Origin: Chitinophaga pinensis
GTDB lineage: Bacteria > Bacteroidota > Bacteroidia > Chitinophagales > Chitinophagaceae
Reading direction: 5' to 3'
DNA: 17,036 nucleotides
Assembly (NCBI GenBank): GCA_945866165.1
Contig: CAMBGO010000027.1
Location: 1-17,036 of the forward strand
Below the pieces are notes generated by a model. It was not told the origin of the DNA. It worked only from the letters and a program-made list of their open reading frames with translations, and did no database searches. The position numbers were made by a program, and so were the translations under genes. Shown here in pieces: positions 14,500 to 17,036 of the stretch. How positions within the stretch are numbered: the first letter of the stretch is position 1; every line of letters starts with the position of its first letter.

Positions 14500-15960
14500 A
14501 TGTCTGTTGATGGTTTAGGTAAATATGAGGCAGTGATTGGTCTTGAGGTTCACGCCCAACTTCATACTAAGTCCAAATTATTTTCTGGTGATGCAAATTC
14601 GTTTGGATCATCTCCCAATCAACATGTTAGTCCAATTACCTTGGGTCATCCTGGCACATTGCCTAAGATGAATCGGAAAGCATTAGAATATGCTATAAAA
14701 ATGGGATTGGCTTGTCATTCAAACATTGCGAAGTATAATTTTTTTGCACGCAAGAATTATTTTTATCCTGACTTGCCCAAAGGGTATCAAATTTCTCAAC
14801 ATACAACACCTATATGCAGTGGTGGGTATGTTGAACTAAATATGCCGTCAGGTAAGCGAACAATAAATTTGACACGTATCCACCTTGAAGAAGATGCTGG
14901 TAAAAGCATACATGATCAGCATGATGCATTCACATTGCTTGACTACAACCGCGCTGGTGTGCCATTGATTGAAATTGTCACAGAGCCAGAACTTCATAGT
15001 GCTGATGAGGCATATGCTTATGTTGCAGAAATAAGAAAGATGGTAAGGTGGATTGAAGTTTGTGACGGTAATATGGAAGAAGGTAGTTTGCGTTGTGATG
15101 CGAATGTTTCAATAAGACCAACTGGGAGTAGTAAACTAGGGACAAGGGTAGAAGTGAAAAATTTGAATTCCCTTAAGCATATTAGGCATGCTATAGAAAT
15201 AGAAATCGCAAGGCTAAGTGAATTGATGGATAAGGGTGAAAAGATAGTTCAGGAAACAAGAAGTTATGATGCTGATCGTGGTATCACCTTTTCAATTAGA
15301 ACAAAAGAAGATGCAGAAGATTATCGTTATTTTCCTGAACCAGATTTAGCGCCTTTTCAATTTACTGATGAGTACATTGATAGTATTAAATCGAGTCTTC
15401 CTGCAATGCCAGAAGAAAAAATAAAACAATATGAGGATAGGTTCTTGCTAAGTGTATACGATGCAACACAGCTCACTGATGAAAAATTATTGAGTAAATT
15501 ATTTGACGAGGTTGCATTAACAACAACTCATTGGAAATTATTAGCTAATTTCTTTCTTGGACCAGTGCGTTCACATTTAAATCAACATTCTCTTGATTGG
15601 AATCAGCTTGATATCAATAAAATGCATTGGGATACATTGCTAAAAATGGTTGATGAAGGAAAAATTGCTTTCTCGGTAGCCGCACAGTCAATTTTACCTA
15701 TGATGTTTGACGATGTAACTACTGATCCACATGAGGTTGCCGTAAAACTGAATTTGATTCAAGATGCCGGGGAAGATGAGGTAGTTGATTGGGTGAAAAA
15801 AACCCTTGATGCAATGCCCGATAAGGTTGCAGAGTACAAAAAAGGTAAAAAGGGACTAATAGGTCTTTTTGTAGGGGAAGTAAAAAAGATTTCTGGTGGT
15901 AAAGCAGATCCAAGATTGACAACTGAATTTCTGAATAAGTTCCTTAATAATAATAATTAA
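14500..15960 (+). CDS. gatB: Asp-tRNA(Asn)/Glu-tRNA(Gln) amidotransferase subunit B
   Basis: GatB is the kinase and tRNA-binding subunit of GatCAB, which converts Glu-tRNA(Gln) or Asp-tRNA(Asn) to the amidated form. From the ATG at 14500 the protein has 486 residues, normal for the family. Clear motifs in order: VIGLEVHAQLHT near the start, FARKNYFYPDLPKGYQISQ, HLEEDAGKS, AGVPLIEIVTEPE, GSLRCDANVSIRP, EVKNLNS and YRYFPEPDLAPF; the C-terminal YqeY-like tRNA-binding domain ends with GLIGLFVGEV and ADPRLTTEFLNKFL. The frame also opens at a TTG at 14470, but the ten extra residues are not family-like and the ATG fits the usual start. gatA and gatC are not nearby, which is common in Bacteroidota. 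The next gene begins five bases after the stop. Confidence 0.97.
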   Translation: MSVDGLGKYEAVIGLEVHAQLHTKSKLFSGDANSFGSSPNQHVSPITLGHPGTLPKMNRKALEYAIKMGLACHSNIAKYNFFARKNYFYPDLPKGYQISQHTTPICSGGYVELNMPSGKRTINLTRIHLEEDAGKSIHDQHDAFTLLDYNRAGVPLIEIVTEPELHSADEAYAYVAEIRKMVRWIEVCDGNMEEGSLRCDANVSIRPTGSSKLGTRVEVKNLNSLKHIRHAIEIEIARLSELMDKGEKIVQETRSYDADRGITFSIRTKEDAEDYRYFPEPDLAPFQFTDEYIDSIKSSLPAMPEEKIKQYEDRFLLSVYDATQLTDEKLLSKLFDEVALTTTHWKLLANFFLGPVRSHLNQHSLDWNQLDINKMHWDTLLKMVDEGKIAFSVAAQSILPMMFDDVTTDPHEVAVKLNLIQDAGEDEVVDWVKKTLDAMPDKVAEYKKGKKGLIGLFVGEVKKISGGKADPRLTTEFLNKFLNNNN

Positions 15961-15965
15961 ACAAA

Positions 15966-17036
15966 ATGAAAAAACTCACTTTAGTTTCATTGCTTATCGT
16001 ATTGATGCTTGGAATTTCCTGCAGTAACAAGGGAGGTAGTGTTACGCTCAATATTAAAATCAAGAATAACGTTGCAAAGCAAAATATGTATCTTGAATTG
16101 GTTGAATTGGATGGCTCTGTGCCAATGATATTAGATTCAACAGTGGTAGAAAAGGGCAATAGTGAGTTGACATTGAAAGGTAGATCAATTGATCCTGAGG
16201 CAATATATAGGGTTATACTAGATGATAACAGTCGTTTTTTTCTTTTAGTACCAGATCAGAATAAAATTTCCGCTGAGTTCGATTTAGAGAAGATGGAAAT
16301 TACTGAAATTAATTCCCCCGCCGGAAAAGAAATGAAGTCTTTGCTGAGTGGTTTCGATAGCAACATTGAAAAACTCAATGCAATGCGCGAGCAAGTTCAA
16401 TCTCAACCAGCCATGATGGATAGCACCCGTGTTGCAATGGAAAAGGAATTTATGAAGCAACTTAATGAAACAGGAGCCTTTGTTGTAAATTTTGCAAACA
16501 ATGCCAAGTCACCTGGCGTTTCATTGTATGCACTTTCTTTGGTGGGTAGTGTTTTGGGGCCTGACCAATTGATGCCCGTTCTTGAAAAATTGAAAATTAA
16601 GTATCCAGCATCAAAGAGGGTGAAAAAAATTGAAGAGTTAATTATTCTTGCATCACAAATGAATGTACCTAAAGATATCATTGGCACTGAAGCCCCTGAA
16701 ATAAATTTGCCTGATATAAATGGAAAATCTTTTTCACTAAAATCCTTGAGGGGTAAATATGTCTTAATTGATTTTTGGGCTAGTTGGTGTAAACCTTGTA
16801 GAATGGAAAACCCCAATGTCGTTAAAGCATTCAATCTCTTCGCGAATAAAAACTTTACCATCCTTGGTGTTTCACTAGACAAGGAAAAGGGTCCTTGGGT
16901 AAATGCAATAAAGGATGATGGATTAACATGGAATCATGTTAGTGATTTGAAGTATTGGGATGCAGAAGTTGTTACTACATATAAGTTTGAAGGCATTCCA
17001 TTCAATGTATTGATTGACCCGAAGGGAATAATAATT
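15966..17036 (+). CDS. Thioredoxin-fold (TlpA/AhpC-TSA type) lipoprotein with DUF4369-like N-terminus (3' end cut off)
   Basis: The gene runs off the window; 357 residues are visible. A lipoprotein signal peptide ends at LGISC with C19 as the lipidation site, so it is anchored in the envelope. Residues about 26-120 look like the beta-rich DUF4369 domain found before Bacteroidota TlpA proteins, then a helical linker with many K/E/L residues (about 125-235). The thioredoxin domain starts at about 237 (GTEAPEINLPDINGK) with WCKPC (C275, C278) and the cis-proline segment GIPF (P345). Both active cysteines are present, so it should act as a periplasmic thiol-disulfide reductase. It starts five bases after gatB and is probably on the same transcript. 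Only the last part of the thioredoxin fold is missing from view. Confidence 0.92.
   Translation, partial: MKKLTLVSLLIVLMLGISCSNKGGSVTLNIKIKNNVAKQNMYLELVELDGSVPMILDSTVVEKGNSELTLKGRSIDPEAIYRVILDDNSRFFLLVPDQNKISAEFDLEKMEITEINSPAGKEMKSLLSGFDSNIEKLNAMREQVQSQPAMMDSTRVAMEKEFMKQLNETGAFVVNFANNAKSPGVSLYALSLVGSVLGPDQLMPVLEKLKIKYPASKRVKKIEELIILASQMNVPKDIIGTEAPEINLPDINGKSFSLKSLRGKYVLIDFWASWCKPCRMENPNVVKAFNLFANKNFTILGVSLDKEKGPWVNAIKDDGLTWNHVSDLKYWDAEVVTTYKFEGIPFNVLIDPKGIII

Noticed and set aside
16403..16882. 159-codon minus-strand frame near the window end.
   Set aside because: It is antisense to a clear + strand thioredoxin lipoprotein with lipobox, WCKPC and cis-proline, which explains the region.

Overview
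The window is a compact, AT-rich piece of what is almost certainly a Bacteroidota chromosome, probably Chitinophagaceae or a close relative. Evidence: a glycine-tract FtsH with the family's usual tail, the M23-MerR cluster divergent from alaS, a DUF4369-like/TlpA-like thioredoxin lipoprotein, single-domain LUD and HTH-less BirA proteins, almost no Shine-Dalgarno sequences, and -7 boxes of the TAnnTTTG type. Fifteen protein genes are called, two of them cut by the window ends. No rRNA, tRNA, CRISPR array or insertion sequence was seen. No gene-free stretch exceeds about 160 bases.

Layout. 1-1290: the 3' part of a secreted Ig-like/M23-type protein, then bcp. 1447-2064: an orphan compact kinase-like gene resembling the 'polyvalent protein kinase' domain of Bacteroidota phages and conjugative elements. 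2142-2876 (-): birA, divergent from a + strand run of rsfS, ftsH, a LUD/LutC-like gene, lpxH, a secreted unknown protein and an MscS channel (about 2937-8957). 8954-10554 (-): a MerR-type regulator and a membrane-anchored M23 endopeptidase. Divergent from these, 10680-13340 alaS, 13426-14388 a secreted double-PDZ protein, a strong terminator, then 14500-15960 gatB and, five bases later, a lipoprotein thioredoxin cut by the window end.

Functionally it is mostly housekeeping: translation (alaS, gatB, rsfS), protein quality control (ftsH, PDZ protein), envelope building (lpxH, M23, MscS), redox defence (bcp, thioredoxin lipoprotein) and biotin attachment (birA). The accessory outlier is the kinase-like gene at 1447-2064. 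It keeps the kinase catalytic residues but stops nine residues after the metal-binding aspartate. The other signal of interest is non-coding. TTGCAA-centred or TGCAA-armed palindromes sit in several intergenic gaps (1391-1400, 2943-2961, 10574-10601, 13385-13406, 14475-14491), and an 8-bp inverted repeat spans the overlapping stop codons of mscS and merR. I see no convincing novel multi-gene system here.
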